A DNA stretch of 56,719 nucleotides from Oscillospiraceae bacterium (GTDB taxonomy: Bacteria; Bacillota; Clostridia; Oscillospirales; Oscillospiraceae): positions 1-56,719 of the forward strand of contig JAFYAU010000050.1 of the NCBI GenBank assembly GCA_017540565.1. The letters are read 5' to 3'. Positions 18,403 to 27,000 of this stretch are shown piece by piece; the first letter of the stretch is position 1; each line of letters opens with the position of its first letter. The translations under genes and the position numbers were made by a program. The notes under the pieces are model-generated. The model ran no database searches. It saw only the letters and a program-made list of their open reading frames with translations, and was not told the origin of the DNA.

Positions 18403-19500
18403 ATGCAAGTAAAAGCCGCTGTCGCCCACGTTCCGGGCAAGATGGTGATCGAAAACGTGGAGCTGGCCGCTCCCAAGGCCACCGAGGTATGCGTGAAGAT
18501 CCTGGCCGCCGGCGTCTGCCACACGGACTCCGCAGGACTGAACGCCGTCGTCCCCGTTACCTTCCCCGCCATTTTCGGCCACGAGGGCGTTGGCGTCGTT
18601 GAATCCGTCGGCGTCGGCGTAGACACGCTGGCCCCCGGGGACCGCGTCATCCTCAGCTTCCCCTCCTGCGGACACTGCAAATACTGCATCGGCGGTCAGC
18701 CCTACGCCTGCGACGAGCTGAACCGTCTGTTCTTTGACGGCTCCTACAAGGACGGCACGAAGCGCTTCAGCAAGGACGGAGAGGACATCTCCAGCTTCTT
18801 CGGCCAGGGCTCCTTCGCCGATCACGTGGTCGTCGACGCCCGCAACGCCGTGAAGGTCGACGTATCCGACGAGGATCTCGTCAAGCTCTGCTCCCTGGGC
18901 TGCGGCGTCCAGACCGGCGCCGGCGCCGTTCTGAACACCCTCGTTCCCCGTCCCGGCAGCACGTTGGCCGTCTTCGGCTGCGGCGGCGTCGGCATGGCCG
19001 CCATCATGGCCGCCAAGATCCGCGGCTGCAGCAGGATCTTCGCCGTCGACGTGGTCCCCTCCCGTCTGGAGCTGGCCAAGGAGTGCGGCGCGACCGACCT
19101 GATCAACGGCAAGGAAGTGGACGCCGTTGCCGCCATCAAGGAGATCACCGGCGGCGGCTGCAACTACAGCGTGGAGTGCACGGGCGTTCCCATGCTCATC
19201 AACCAGGCGCTGAACTGCCTGTGCCGTCTCGGCAGATGCTGCCTCGTCAGCGTCACGGGAGATGCGCAGGTGCCCATCGCCCTTGAGCCTCAGCTCATGA
19301 ACCCCAGCGTCAGCCTGATCGGCGTGACCGAAGGCGGCGCCAATCCCCAGACCTTCATCCCGCAGCTGGTCCATTTCTTCAAGGAGGGCCGTCTGCCCGT
19401 GGACAAGCTCGTCAAGTTCTATAAGTTCGACGAGATCGAGACCGCTTTCGAGGACTCCCACGCAGGCGTTACGATCAAGCCCATCCTTCTGATGGACTGA
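18403..19500 (+). CDS. Zinc-dependent NAD(P)-alcohol dehydrogenase (MDR, class III-like)
   Basis: Oxidoreductase of 365 residues interconverting an alcohol and an aldehyde or ketone. Catalytic-zinc ligands are expected at Cys39 (CHTD) and His60-Glu61 (GHE). The structural-zinc lobe has Cys89, Cys92, Cys95 and Cys103. The Rossmann motif is GCGGVG near 193. The ATG at 18403 has GGAGG eight bases before it. An SDR gene follows after 19 bases, so the two are cotranscribed and may act on the same substrate, which cannot be told from sequence. Confidence 0.88.
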   Translation: MQVKAAVAHVPGKMVIENVELAAPKATEVCVKILAAGVCHTDSAGLNAVVPVTFPAIFGHEGVGVVESVGVGVDTLAPGDRVILSFPSCGHCKYCIGGQPYACDELNRLFFDGSYKDGTKRFSKDGEDISSFFGQGSFADHVVVDARNAVKVDVSDEDLVKLCSLGCGVQTGAGAVLNTLVPRPGSTLAVFGCGGVGMAAIMAAKIRGCSRIFAVDVVPSRLELAKECGATDLINGKEVDAVAAIKEITGGGCNYSVECTGVPMLINQALNCLCRLGRCCLVSVTGDAQVPIALEPQLMNPSVSLIGVTEGGANPQTFIPQLVHFFKEGRLPVDKLVKFYKFDEIETAFEDSHAGVTIKPILLMD

Positions 19501-19519
19501 ATCCGGAAAGGAGAATACC

Positions 19520-20521
19520 ATGGGCAAGTTACTGGAAGGTAAAGTAGCTATCGTCACCGGGTCCGGTCAGGGCGTCGGTCGTGCCCTCGCCATGAAATAC
19601 GCAGCGGAAGGGGCCATGGTGGTCACCAACAACCGCAAACCCGGTCAGAGCGAGACAAAGCAGCTCACCCCGGAGGAGATCGCCACCCTGTCGCCCGAGG
19701 ATCTGAAGAAGGTCCGGGAGCGTTACGCCATGCTGGCCGGCGATGCCGCCACCACGGCCAACGCCATCGTCGCCAACGGCGGCAAGGCCGCTCCCTTCTT
19801 TGCCGACATCGGCAATTTCGACGCCGCGAAGGATCTGGTCGAGTTCGCGGTAAAGACTTACGGCAAGATCGACATCATCGCCAACGTGGCGGGCGCCTTC
19901 GGCTTCGGCAGCATCGCCGAGATGAGCGAGGAGACCTGGAACAGGGTCAACACCGTCAAGCCCAAGGGATACTTCAACGTGATTCGTCACGCCGCTCCCT
20001 ATCTGATGGAGCAGAAGTGGGGCCGCATCATCAACTGCACGTCCCGCGCGTTCCTCGGCGACTGGATCCTGCATCCGGAATACTGCGCCGCCAACGCCGG
20101 CGTCGTCGGCCTGACCCGCGCGGTCGCCATCGAGCTGTATCCCTACAACATCACCTGCAACGCCTTCTCCCCGTTCGCAGCGACCAGAGCGTCCATCGAC
20201 CTGGAGGCAGCGAACCTCGTGAAGAGCGACAGGAAAAAGGCCATGGCTGGCCTGCCCAACTTCACCTATGAGCAGACGCCTCCCCCGGAAGCCATCGCCC
20301 CGTTCCTGACCTACCTGTGCACGGACGCCGCGGCGAAGATCAGCGGCTCGATCTTCTCCCTGGCCGGCAACAGCATCGCGCTGTACTCCGAGCCGGTGGA
20401 AAAGGCCACCGTCAACAAGTTCTCCCCCGAGTTCTGGACCCAGGAGGAGATGGAGATGACTCTTCCCCGGACCCTGTTCGCGGGATACAAGAGCCTGGCG
20501 GAACCGGACAACGTCCACTGA
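19520..20521 (+). CDS. Short-chain dehydrogenase/reductase with an atypical active site
   Basis: SDR of 333 residues with the nucleotide motif TGSGQGVG (about 14-21), NVAGAFGFG near 126 and a long insertion after the second strand (residues about 38-75). The catalytic tetrad is unusual: the Tyr188 region reads YCAAN, so the expected Lys at +4 is Asn192. Either the enzyme uses another proton relay or it has lost classical activity. Strong ribosome site (AAAGGAG). Second gene of the alcohol dehydrogenase operon, ended by a terminator at 20539. Substrate unknown. Confidence 0.85.
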   Translation: MGKLLEGKVAIVTGSGQGVGRALAMKYAAEGAMVVTNNRKPGQSETKQLTPEEIATLSPEDLKKVRERYAMLAGDAATTANAIVANGGKAAPFFADIGNFDAAKDLVEFAVKTYGKIDIIANVAGAFGFGSIAEMSEETWNRVNTVKPKGYFNVIRHAAPYLMEQKWGRIINCTSRAFLGDWILHPEYCAANAGVVGLTRAVAIELYPYNITCNAFSPFAATRASIDLEAANLVKSDRKKAMAGLPNFTYEQTPPPEAIAPFLTYLCTDAAAKISGSIFSLAGNSIALYSEPVEKATVNKFSPEFWTQEEMEMTLPRTLFAGYKSLAEPDNVH

Positions 20522-20538
20522 CCGTCCAAATATACGGA

Positions 20539-20575
20539 ACGACCGGCATGCGCCATGCGCACGCCGGTCGTTTTT
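20539..20575 (+). terminator. Intrinsic terminator after the ADH-SDR operon
   Basis: Arms ACGACCGGC (20539-20547) and GCCGGTCGT (20563-20571), then five T. The convergent OYE gene ends 20 bases further on. Confidence 0.8.
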
Positions 20576-20594
20576 CATGGCCTTGTCTATGTCC

Positions 20595-22481
20595 TTACAG
20601 CTCCATCGCCGCGTCGAACGCTGTCGCGGTGGCGTTCCAGATGTTGCCGGGCCTCCGGTTGTCACCGATCTCCAGAACCGTGGGGCAGACCATCTCATAC
20701 TCCTCCGTCAGGCTGTGATCCGGGCGGAAGCCCAGGCTCATGACGGCCGTATCGCAGGCGACCGTCTTTCTCCCGCCGGCCGTCTTCAGGTGCACGCCCT
20801 GTTCGTCTATGTCCTCGATGGGATCGCCGCAGACGAATCTCACGCCCTCCTGACGCAGGAGGTCTTTGATCGCGATCAGGTTGATGGCGCTGCCGCCCGC
20901 GCCGAGCATGTCCTCCGGGAGCATGTCCACGATGGTGACTTCCTTCCCGAGGCGGGCCATGGACAGGGCGAACTCCATCCCGGTCATGCCTCCGCCGCAA
21001 ACGGCTACGCGCTGCCCGGTCAGCGCCGGATCCTCTTCCGCGTTTCCGACCCAGACGAGTTTCGGCGTCCCCGCGGCGGTGAACGCCGGAAGGATCGGAG
21101 CGGCCCCGGCCGCCAGCAGTACGACGTCCGGACGTTCCTCTGCGATCAGGTCGGGCGTCGCCTCCGTATTCGTCAGGACCGTGATCCTTTCGTTTCTCAG
21201 AACGGAGCGGATCGACCAGTTCAGATACTTCCTCATCTCCTGCTTGAACTCCGCCGCGCACGCCATGCGGAATTTGCCGCCGAGTTCGGCGCTCTTCTCA
21301 TAAATCGTCACCCGGTGGCCGCGGCTGGCGCAGACGCGCGCCGCCTCGAGGCCGGCCGGTCCCCCGCCGATGATGGCCACCTGTTTTCTGACCGCCGCCG
21401 GCACGTCCGTGCGGAACCACGTATCCCGGCCGACGAGCGGGTTGACCGCGCACCGGACCGTCTTGAACTGGGAATGGGTCCGTGAGATGCAGGTGTTGCA
21501 CCGGATGCAGGGGCGGATGTCGTCGTCCTGCCCCTTCCGCGCCTTCTCCACGCATCTCCGGTCGGCATAGATCGTGCGGATCATGGCGGCCATGTCGACT
21601 TTGCCGGAGGCCACAGCCTCCTCAGCAAGATCGAGATCCATGCTTCCGACCACGCAGACGGGGATCTTCAGTTCCTTCTTGAACTCCGCCGCGAACGGGA
21701 TGTTGGCGCCGCGAGGCAGATACACCGGCGCATTGATCACCGGAAGGAGGCTGTCCTCTTCCAGCAGCCCACGGGATACGTGGAGCATATCTATATACGG
21801 CTCCAGCTCCTTTGCGAAGGCCAGCGTCTCCTCGAAGGTGGTCATCCCCGGCAGGATCTCCTCCGCGCTGATGCGGTATTCGATGGCGAGCTTTCCGCCG
21901 GTCGCCTCCCTGACGGCCTGGCACAGTTCGATCGGGAACCGGCATCTTCCTGCGAAGGAGCCTCCGAAGCGGTCCGTACGTCGGTTGTATTTCGCATTGA
22001 AGAACATGGACGGGACATTGCCGTGTCCGCCGTGGATCAGCACCATGTCGAAACCGGCTCTCTGTGCGAGGCTTGCGGCGGACGCGAACAGGCGGATCAC
22101 TTCCTCCACCTCTTCGGTGGTCGTTTCGTTGACCACCTTCTCCGGCGGGGACAGCATGAACCTCGAATGCACCATCTCTATGCTGGCCGCCGCGCCGAAC
22201 CGGTGGATCCCCTCTGCCATATCCGCCAGATCGGATATGTAGGCGGGATTGCCCAGATTCAGCGTCCTGCCGCCCATGGGGCGGGAAGGCTCCACGCCGG
22301 TGACGCCGATCGTGACGACGCCGGCCCCGGAACGGGCCAGCTCGCAGGTATAGGCAAAGAACTCCGGAGTCACGGAGCTGTCGTGCCCGGCAAGGAACGG
22401 CGCGGCAGGGGCGACCTCGATCCTGTTCTTCAGCGTGATGGGACCTACTTTCAAAGGCTGGAAAATGGCAGTTTTTCTCAT
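20595..22481 (-). CDS. Old-yellow-enzyme/2,4-dienoyl-CoA reductase type flavoprotein (BaiCD-like)
   Basis: Three-part NAD(P)H:enoate reductase of 628 residues. An FMN-binding TIM barrel (about 1-340) has IHGGHG and RRTDRFGGS. A [4Fe-4S] site follows with CIRCNTC near 347 and one more Cys after 12 residues. An FAD/NAD(P) domain then begins with AIIGGGPAGLEAARV near 388 and has a second Rossmann motif (VAVCGGGMTGMEFA). Such enzymes reduce C=C bonds of enoyl-CoAs, enones, bile acids or plant phenolics in gut anaerobes; the substrate here is open. Start shares ATGA with the ligA stop. It converges with the ADH-SDR pair. Confidence 0.9.
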   Translation of the reverse strand: MRKTAIFQPLKVGPITLKNRIEVAPAAPFLAGHDSSVTPEFFAYTCELARSGAGVVTIGVTGVEPSRPMGGRTLNLGNPAYISDLADMAEGIHRFGAAASIEMVHSRFMLSPPEKVVNETTTEEVEEVIRLFASAASLAQRAGFDMVLIHGGHGNVPSMFFNAKYNRRTDRFGGSFAGRCRFPIELCQAVREATGGKLAIEYRISAEEILPGMTTFEETLAFAKELEPYIDMLHVSRGLLEEDSLLPVINAPVYLPRGANIPFAAEFKKELKIPVCVVGSMDLDLAEEAVASGKVDMAAMIRTIYADRRCVEKARKGQDDDIRPCIRCNTCISRTHSQFKTVRCAVNPLVGRDTWFRTDVPAAVRKQVAIIGGGPAGLEAARVCASRGHRVTIYEKSAELGGKFRMACAAEFKQEMRKYLNWSIRSVLRNERITVLTNTEATPDLIAEERPDVVLLAAGAAPILPAFTAAGTPKLVWVGNAEEDPALTGQRVAVCGGGMTGMEFALSMARLGKEVTIVDMLPEDMLGAGGSAINLIAIKDLLRQEGVRFVCGDPIEDIDEQGVHLKTAGGRKTVACDTAVMSLGFRPDHSLTEEYEMVCPTVLEIGDNRRPGNIWNATATAFDAAMEL

Positions 22482-24505
22482 ACGCTCTCTTCTCCGTCCG
22501 TTTCCCTGATCATCATCAGGAACTCCTCTTCCGTAAGAACCGGCACGCCCAGTTCTCTTGCTTTCGTCAGCTTGGAGCCGGCCGCTTCGCCGGCCACGAG
22601 ATATGTGGTCTTCCGGCTCACGCTGCCGGAGGCCCTGCCTCCGTTGGCGGCGATCAGCTCCTCGATCTCTTTCCGTCCCAGTGTGGGAAGAGTCCCCGTT
22701 ACCGCGATCGTCATGCCCTGCAGTCTGTCCGAGGCTTTGGTCCTCTCCGGCATTTTCATGTTGACGCCGGAAGCCTCCAGCCGGTCGAGGATCTCCCTGT
22801 TGCGAGGATCCGCGAAGAAATCCGCGATGCAGGAGGCCGTTATTCCTCCCACGTCCGGGATTGCTGTCAGTTCCTCAGCGGTCGCTGCGGCAAGTTCACG
22901 GATCCCGGAATAGTGCTCCATGATTGCCCTGGCCGTTGCCGCCCCGACATTCCGGATCCCGAGTCCGGTGAGCAGGCGCACGGGATCGCTGGCCTTGGAG
23001 GCCTCTATGGCGGCAAGGATGCGGTCCGTGTTCTTCTCCTTGCCGATCATCCCTTTGGCTATCAGTTCCTCCCGATGGTCCTTGAGGGTATAGATATCCG
23101 CGTAACTGTGCAGATAGCCCGCTTCGATCAGGGCCTCGATCAGTTTTTCCCCGAGGGCGTCGATCTTCATGCAGCCGACGGAGGCGAAATAGGAGACCGT
23201 TCTGGCCAGCTGGGCCGGGCACGAGGGATTGACGCAGCGGATGTCGGCCGTGTCCTCCTCCCGTACGAGCGCGCTGCCGCACACCGGGCAGTTTTCCGGA
23301 GCATGAAACACCTGAGGAGGAGGCTCCACGCATCCGTTCAGCCTCGGGATGATCTCCCCGCTCTTGTAGACCTTGTACGCGCCGCCGATGCCGATGGACA
23401 TGTCCGTGATGTAGTCCTGGTTGTGCAGCGTGGCTCTCGTCACGTCGGTCCCGCACAGGCGTGCGGGTCCTCCGGTCTCCCTGTCGTGAAACACGCCGGT
23501 AAAGGAAAGCTTTCCCGTGCGTCCGACGTCCACAAGGATCTCGTCCATCACGACGACGCGCTCCTCCGGCGGATACTTGTAGGCAATGTGGCCGGCGGAA
23601 TATTTGGTGCCCGCGGGGAAATCCGCGCGGTAGTCGATCTGATCGAGTTTCACGACGGCTCCGTCTATATCATAGGGGATGCTTCCCCGCTCTTCCCCGA
23701 TCCGGTCGATGGCTTTCAGCACTTCCTCAGGCGTCCGGCACAGCGTTCTCGGCACGCACGGCACCCCCTGCGCCTCGAGCCGGTCCAGCGCGGAGATGTG
23801 ACGCGTCATGAGTTCGCGCGCTCCGTCCTGGACATTGAAAATGAACATGGACAGGCCGCGCTTCTCCGTCAGGCTCCCGTCCAGGAGCCTCAGTGTCCCC
23901 GCCGCAAGGTTTCGGGCGTTGGCAGCGGTCTTGCGGCCGGCGCGCTCCTGCTCGGCGTTGTACGCTTCGAAGGCCGCGTGGGTCATGTATACCTCGCCGC
24001 GCAGCTCGAGGTAATCCCCGGGCAGATCAAGGCTCCGGGGAACGTCCCGGATCATGAGGGCGTTGGCGGTGCAGTCATCCCCTTCGAAGCCGGTGCCTCT
24101 GGTCTCCGCCAGGAACAGCGTCAGCGGGGCGCCGGGCGCCTCCCGGCGGTAGCGCAGCGTCATGCTCAGCCCGTCGATCTTGTGCTCTACGGAGAATTCG
24201 GCTCCGGGGTGCATGGCGAGCACCCGTTCCGTCCATTCCGCGACCTCTTCCCTCGTGAACACGTCTTCGATGGACAGCATGGGGACATTGTGCACGACCT
24301 TCGTGCCGTTCCTCACGCCGGCCGCGCCTCCGACCCTCTGTGTGGGGGAGTCGGGCGTGACCCATTCCGGATGTTCTCTCTCCATCCGTTTCAGGTCCTG
24401 CATCAGCATGTCGTATTCCAGATCGGTGATCTCCGGATCGTCCTGATTGTAGTAACGGTCCATATGATAGGCGATCTGCTGTTTGAGACGGATGTACTCC
24501 TCCAT
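22478..24505 (-). CDS. ligA: NAD-dependent DNA ligase
   Basis: Seals nicks in duplex DNA using NAD. Of 675 residues, the adenylation domain has the active-site lysine in EHKIDG near 114, then the OB fold, a four-Cys zinc finger (CPVCGSAL...CVNPSCPAQL near 403-430), helix-hairpin-helix repeats, and a BRCT domain at the C-terminus. The ATG at 24505 gives the normal N-terminus (MEEYIRLKQQI); a TTG at 24532 would overlap the aminotransferase gene. Four-base gap and overlap place it in one operon with its neighbours. Confidence 0.97.
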   Translation of the reverse strand: MEEYIRLKQQIAYHMDRYYNQDDPEITDLEYDMLMQDLKRMEREHPEWVTPDSPTQRVGGAAGVRNGTKVVHNVPMLSIEDVFTREEVAEWTERVLAMHPGAEFSVEHKIDGLSMTLRYRREAPGAPLTLFLAETRGTGFEGDDCTANALMIRDVPRSLDLPGDYLELRGEVYMTHAAFEAYNAEQERAGRKTAANARNLAAGTLRLLDGSLTEKRGLSMFIFNVQDGARELMTRHISALDRLEAQGVPCVPRTLCRTPEEVLKAIDRIGEERGSIPYDIDGAVVKLDQIDYRADFPAGTKYSAGHIAYKYPPEERVVVMDEILVDVGRTGKLSFTGVFHDRETGGPARLCGTDVTRATLHNQDYITDMSIGIGGAYKVYKSGEIIPRLNGCVEPPPQVFHAPENCPVCGSALVREEDTADIRCVNPSCPAQLARTVSYFASVGCMKIDALGEKLIEALIEAGYLHSYADIYTLKDHREELIAKGMIGKEKNTDRILAAIEASKASDPVRLLTGLGIRNVGAATARAIMEHYSGIRELAAATAEELTAIPDVGGITASCIADFFADPRNREILDRLEASGVNMKMPERTKASDRLQGMTIAVTGTLPTLGRKEIEELIAANGGRASGSVSRKTTYLVAGEAAGSKLTKARELGVPVLTEEEFLMMIRETDGEESV

Positions 24506-24509
24506 GGCC

Positions 24510-25724
24510 TTACTTCTGACGGTAATGGGCAAAGAAGTCCGTCATCTTTTCCACAGCCTCCTCCAGCACGCGGGTCTCCGGCAGATATACGATACGGAAA
24601 TGGTCCGGTCTGATCCAGTTGAAGCCCGTGCCGCAGGTGATGAGGATCTTCTTCTGCTTCAGCAGATCCAGGGCGAACTGTTCGTCGTCCCTGATGTTGA
24701 AACGTTCCACATCGATCTTCGGGAAGATGTAGAAGGCGGCCGCCGGTTTCACGGCGGAAAGCCCGGGGATCTCGTTGATAGCTTTATGGATGTAGTCTCT
24801 CTGCTCGCGGATCCTGCCGCCCTGAGAGATCATCTCGGTGGAACTCTGGTATCCTCCCAGAGCCGTCTGGATGATGCTCTGCCCGGGGACGTTGGAGCAC
24901 AGGCGCATGCTGCTGAGCAGCTTCAGGCCCTCGATATACCCCGCCGCGTGGCTCTTGTTGCCCGCCAGGCACATCCAGCCGCACCGGTAGCCGCAGACGC
25001 GGTGGGATTTGGAGAGGCCGTTGAAGCACACCGTAAGGAGATCCGGTGCCAGAGAGGCCAGCGCGACATGCTCACCCTCGAGTACCAGGCGGTCGTAGAT
25101 CTCATCGGCGAAAAGGATCAGTTCATGCTCCCGCGCCAGTTCGACGATCTGCTCGAGGACCTCTTTCGGATACAGCGCTCCCGTGGGATTGTTGGGGTTG
25201 ATGACGACGATGCCCTTGGTACGGTCGGTGATCTTGGCGCGTATGTCCTCGATGTCCGGATACCAGTTGCTCTGCTCGTCGCAGATGTAATGCACGGCGG
25301 TGCCTCCCGCCAGGCTGACGGAGGCCGTCCACAGCGGATAATCCGGCGCCGGGACGAGGATCTCGTCCCCGTTGTCCAGAAGGCCCTGCATCGACATGGT
25401 GATCAGCTCGCTGGCTCCGTTCCCGGTGAAGATGTCATCTATGGACACGTTGGGAATATTCTTCAGCTGGCAGTACTGCATGATCGCCTTGCGCGCGGAG
25501 AACAGGCCCTTGGAATCGGAATAACCTTCGGTCTTCCGAAGATTGTAGATCATATCCACCACGATCTCGTCCGGGGCGTAGAACCCGAACGGATACGGAT
25601 TGCCGATGTTCAGCTTGAGGATGTCCATCCCCAGCGCCTCCATACGGGCGGCTTCGTCCATAACGGGGCCGCGGATATCGTAACAGACGTTGTCGAGCTT
25701 TCTGGATTTTTCGAATTTCCTCAT
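24510..25724 (-). CDS. Class I PLP-dependent aminotransferase (alanine aminotransferase-like)
   Basis: Fold-type I aminotransferase of 404 residues. The PLP lysine lies in GLSKSHRVCGYR near 238; NPNNPTGA near 180 and DEIYDRL near 208 are typical. The N-terminus (KFEKSRKLDNVCYDIRGPV) matches the AlaA/AlaT group that converts pyruvate and glutamate to alanine. Overlaps the upstream PLP-enzyme gene by ATGA. Supply of alanine would suit a murein gene operon, but this is inference. Confidence 0.88.
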   Translation of the reverse strand: MRKFEKSRKLDNVCYDIRGPVMDEAARMEALGMDILKLNIGNPYPFGFYAPDEIVVDMIYNLRKTEGYSDSKGLFSARKAIMQYCQLKNIPNVSIDDIFTGNGASELITMSMQGLLDNGDEILVPAPDYPLWTASVSLAGGTAVHYICDEQSNWYPDIEDIRAKITDRTKGIVVINPNNPTGALYPKEVLEQIVELAREHELILFADEIYDRLVLEGEHVALASLAPDLLTVCFNGLSKSHRVCGYRCGWMCLAGNKSHAAGYIEGLKLLSSMRLCSNVPGQSIIQTALGGYQSSTEMISQGGRIREQRDYIHKAINEIPGLSAVKPAAAFYIFPKIDVERFNIRDDEQFALDLLKQKKILITCGTGFNWIRPDHFRIVYLPETRVLEEAVEKMTDFFAHYRQK

Positions 25725-26995
25725 GATCTGTTCATCTCTTTCTTATGTTGATTCATCAGTTCAGCGGCCAGCATGATGCCGAGCCGTGCGGACTCAAAGG
25801 TCAGGCCTCCCTGCAGGAAGGCGCGGTACGGAGGTCTCATGGGACCGTCCGCCGACAGTTCGATGGAAGCGCCCTGGATGAAGGCGCCGGCCGCCATGAT
25901 CACGTCGCTGTCATATCCGGGCATGGGCGCCGCCACCGGGGTCACGAAGGAATCCACCGGCGCACCGGCCTGTATCCCGCGGCAGAACAGCGTCAGCATC
26001 TCCGGGCTGTTCAGATCCACCGTCTGCACGATGTCCGACCGGAAGGCGTTCCATGCGGGATAGGACGAAAACCCCAGCAGATCCATCATGCGTGCGGTGA
26101 ACACCGCCGTCTTCAGCGCCTGCGCCGTCACATGAGGCGCCAGGAAGAACCCCTGGAACATCAGGCGGTTGGTATCGTAGGTCGCTCCTACCTCCGCTCC
26201 GATCCCCGGAGCGGTCATGCGGTAGGAGGCAGCCTCCACCAGGTCTTTCCTCCCGACGAGATATCCGCCTCCGGGGCAGATCCCTCCTCCGGGATTCTTG
26301 ATCAGCGATCCGGCCATCAGATCCGCTCCCACCTCCGTGGGTTCCGCCGTCTCCGTGAACTCGCCGTAGCAGTTGTCCACGATGACCGCCGCGCGGGGAT
26401 TCACGTCATGCACGACATCGCAGATCTTTCCGATATCCTCCACGGATACAGCTCCCCGGTCGGCGTAGCCGCGGCTGCGCTGGATCTCCACGGCAGTCAC
26501 GGAGGGATCGGCGGCCGCAACGCGTATTGCGTCCAGATCCGGCTTCGTATCCGTCAGAAGATCCGTCTGACGGTATCCGATCCCATAGTAGGCCAGAGAA
26601 CCTGCCGGTTTTCCGTTGATGCCGATCACTCCCTGCAACGTATCGTAGGGCAGTCCCGTGGCACACAGAAGCGTGTCCCCCGGCTTCACCGCAGCGAACA
26701 GCGCGGTGGTGATGGCGTGCGTCCCGCTGGCCAACCCTATGCGGGCGATCCCGGCTTCGGCGCCGAATACTCGGGCGAACACCCGTCCCAGCGTATCGCG
26801 GCCAAGATCGTCGTATCCGTATCCTGTGGTTCCCGCGAAGCAGGAGGCGCTCACCTTCTCCTCACGGAATGCGCACAGCACCTTCTCCGCATTGGCCTGC
26901 GCCACCCGGTCGATCTCTTCAAATACCGGTGCGATCTCCGCCGTCGCCCGGTCGGCCATCGCACGGATCTCATCCGAAACTGGCAAAACCATCAT
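25721..26995 (-). CDS. YnbB-like PLP enzyme (methionine gamma-lyase/aluminium-resistance family)
   Basis: Fold-type I PLP protein of about 424 residues, related to YnbB of Bacillus, annotated as a methionine gamma-lyase family or aluminium-resistance protein; the true reaction is uncertain. Visible features: SCFAGTTGYGYDDLGRDTL, GLASGTHAI, VDNCYGEFTE and SLIKNPGGGICPGGGY, which holds the likely PLP lysine. A GTG at 27004 overlapping murD (GTGA) is the alternative start. The ATG at 26995 is chosen because GGAG sits eight bases before it. Confidence 0.85.
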   Translation of the reverse strand: MMVLPVSDEIRAMADRATAEIAPVFEEIDRVAQANAEKVLCAFREEKVSASCFAGTTGYGYDDLGRDTLGRVFARVFGAEAGIARIGLASGTHAITTALFAAVKPGDTLLCATGLPYDTLQGVIGINGKPAGSLAYYGIGYRQTDLLTDTKPDLDAIRVAAADPSVTAVEIQRSRGYADRGAVSVEDIGKICDVVHDVNPRAAVIVDNCYGEFTETAEPTEVGADLMAGSLIKNPGGGICPGGGYLVGRKDLVEAASYRMTAPGIGAEVGATYDTNRLMFQGFFLAPHVTAQALKTAVFTARMMDLLGFSSYPAWNAFRSDIVQTVDLNSPEMLTLFCRGIQAGAPVDSFVTPVAAPMPGYDSDVIMAAGAFIQGASIELSADGPMRPPYRAFLQGGLTFESARLGIMLAAELMNQHKKEMNRS

Positions 26996-27000
26996 TCCGT

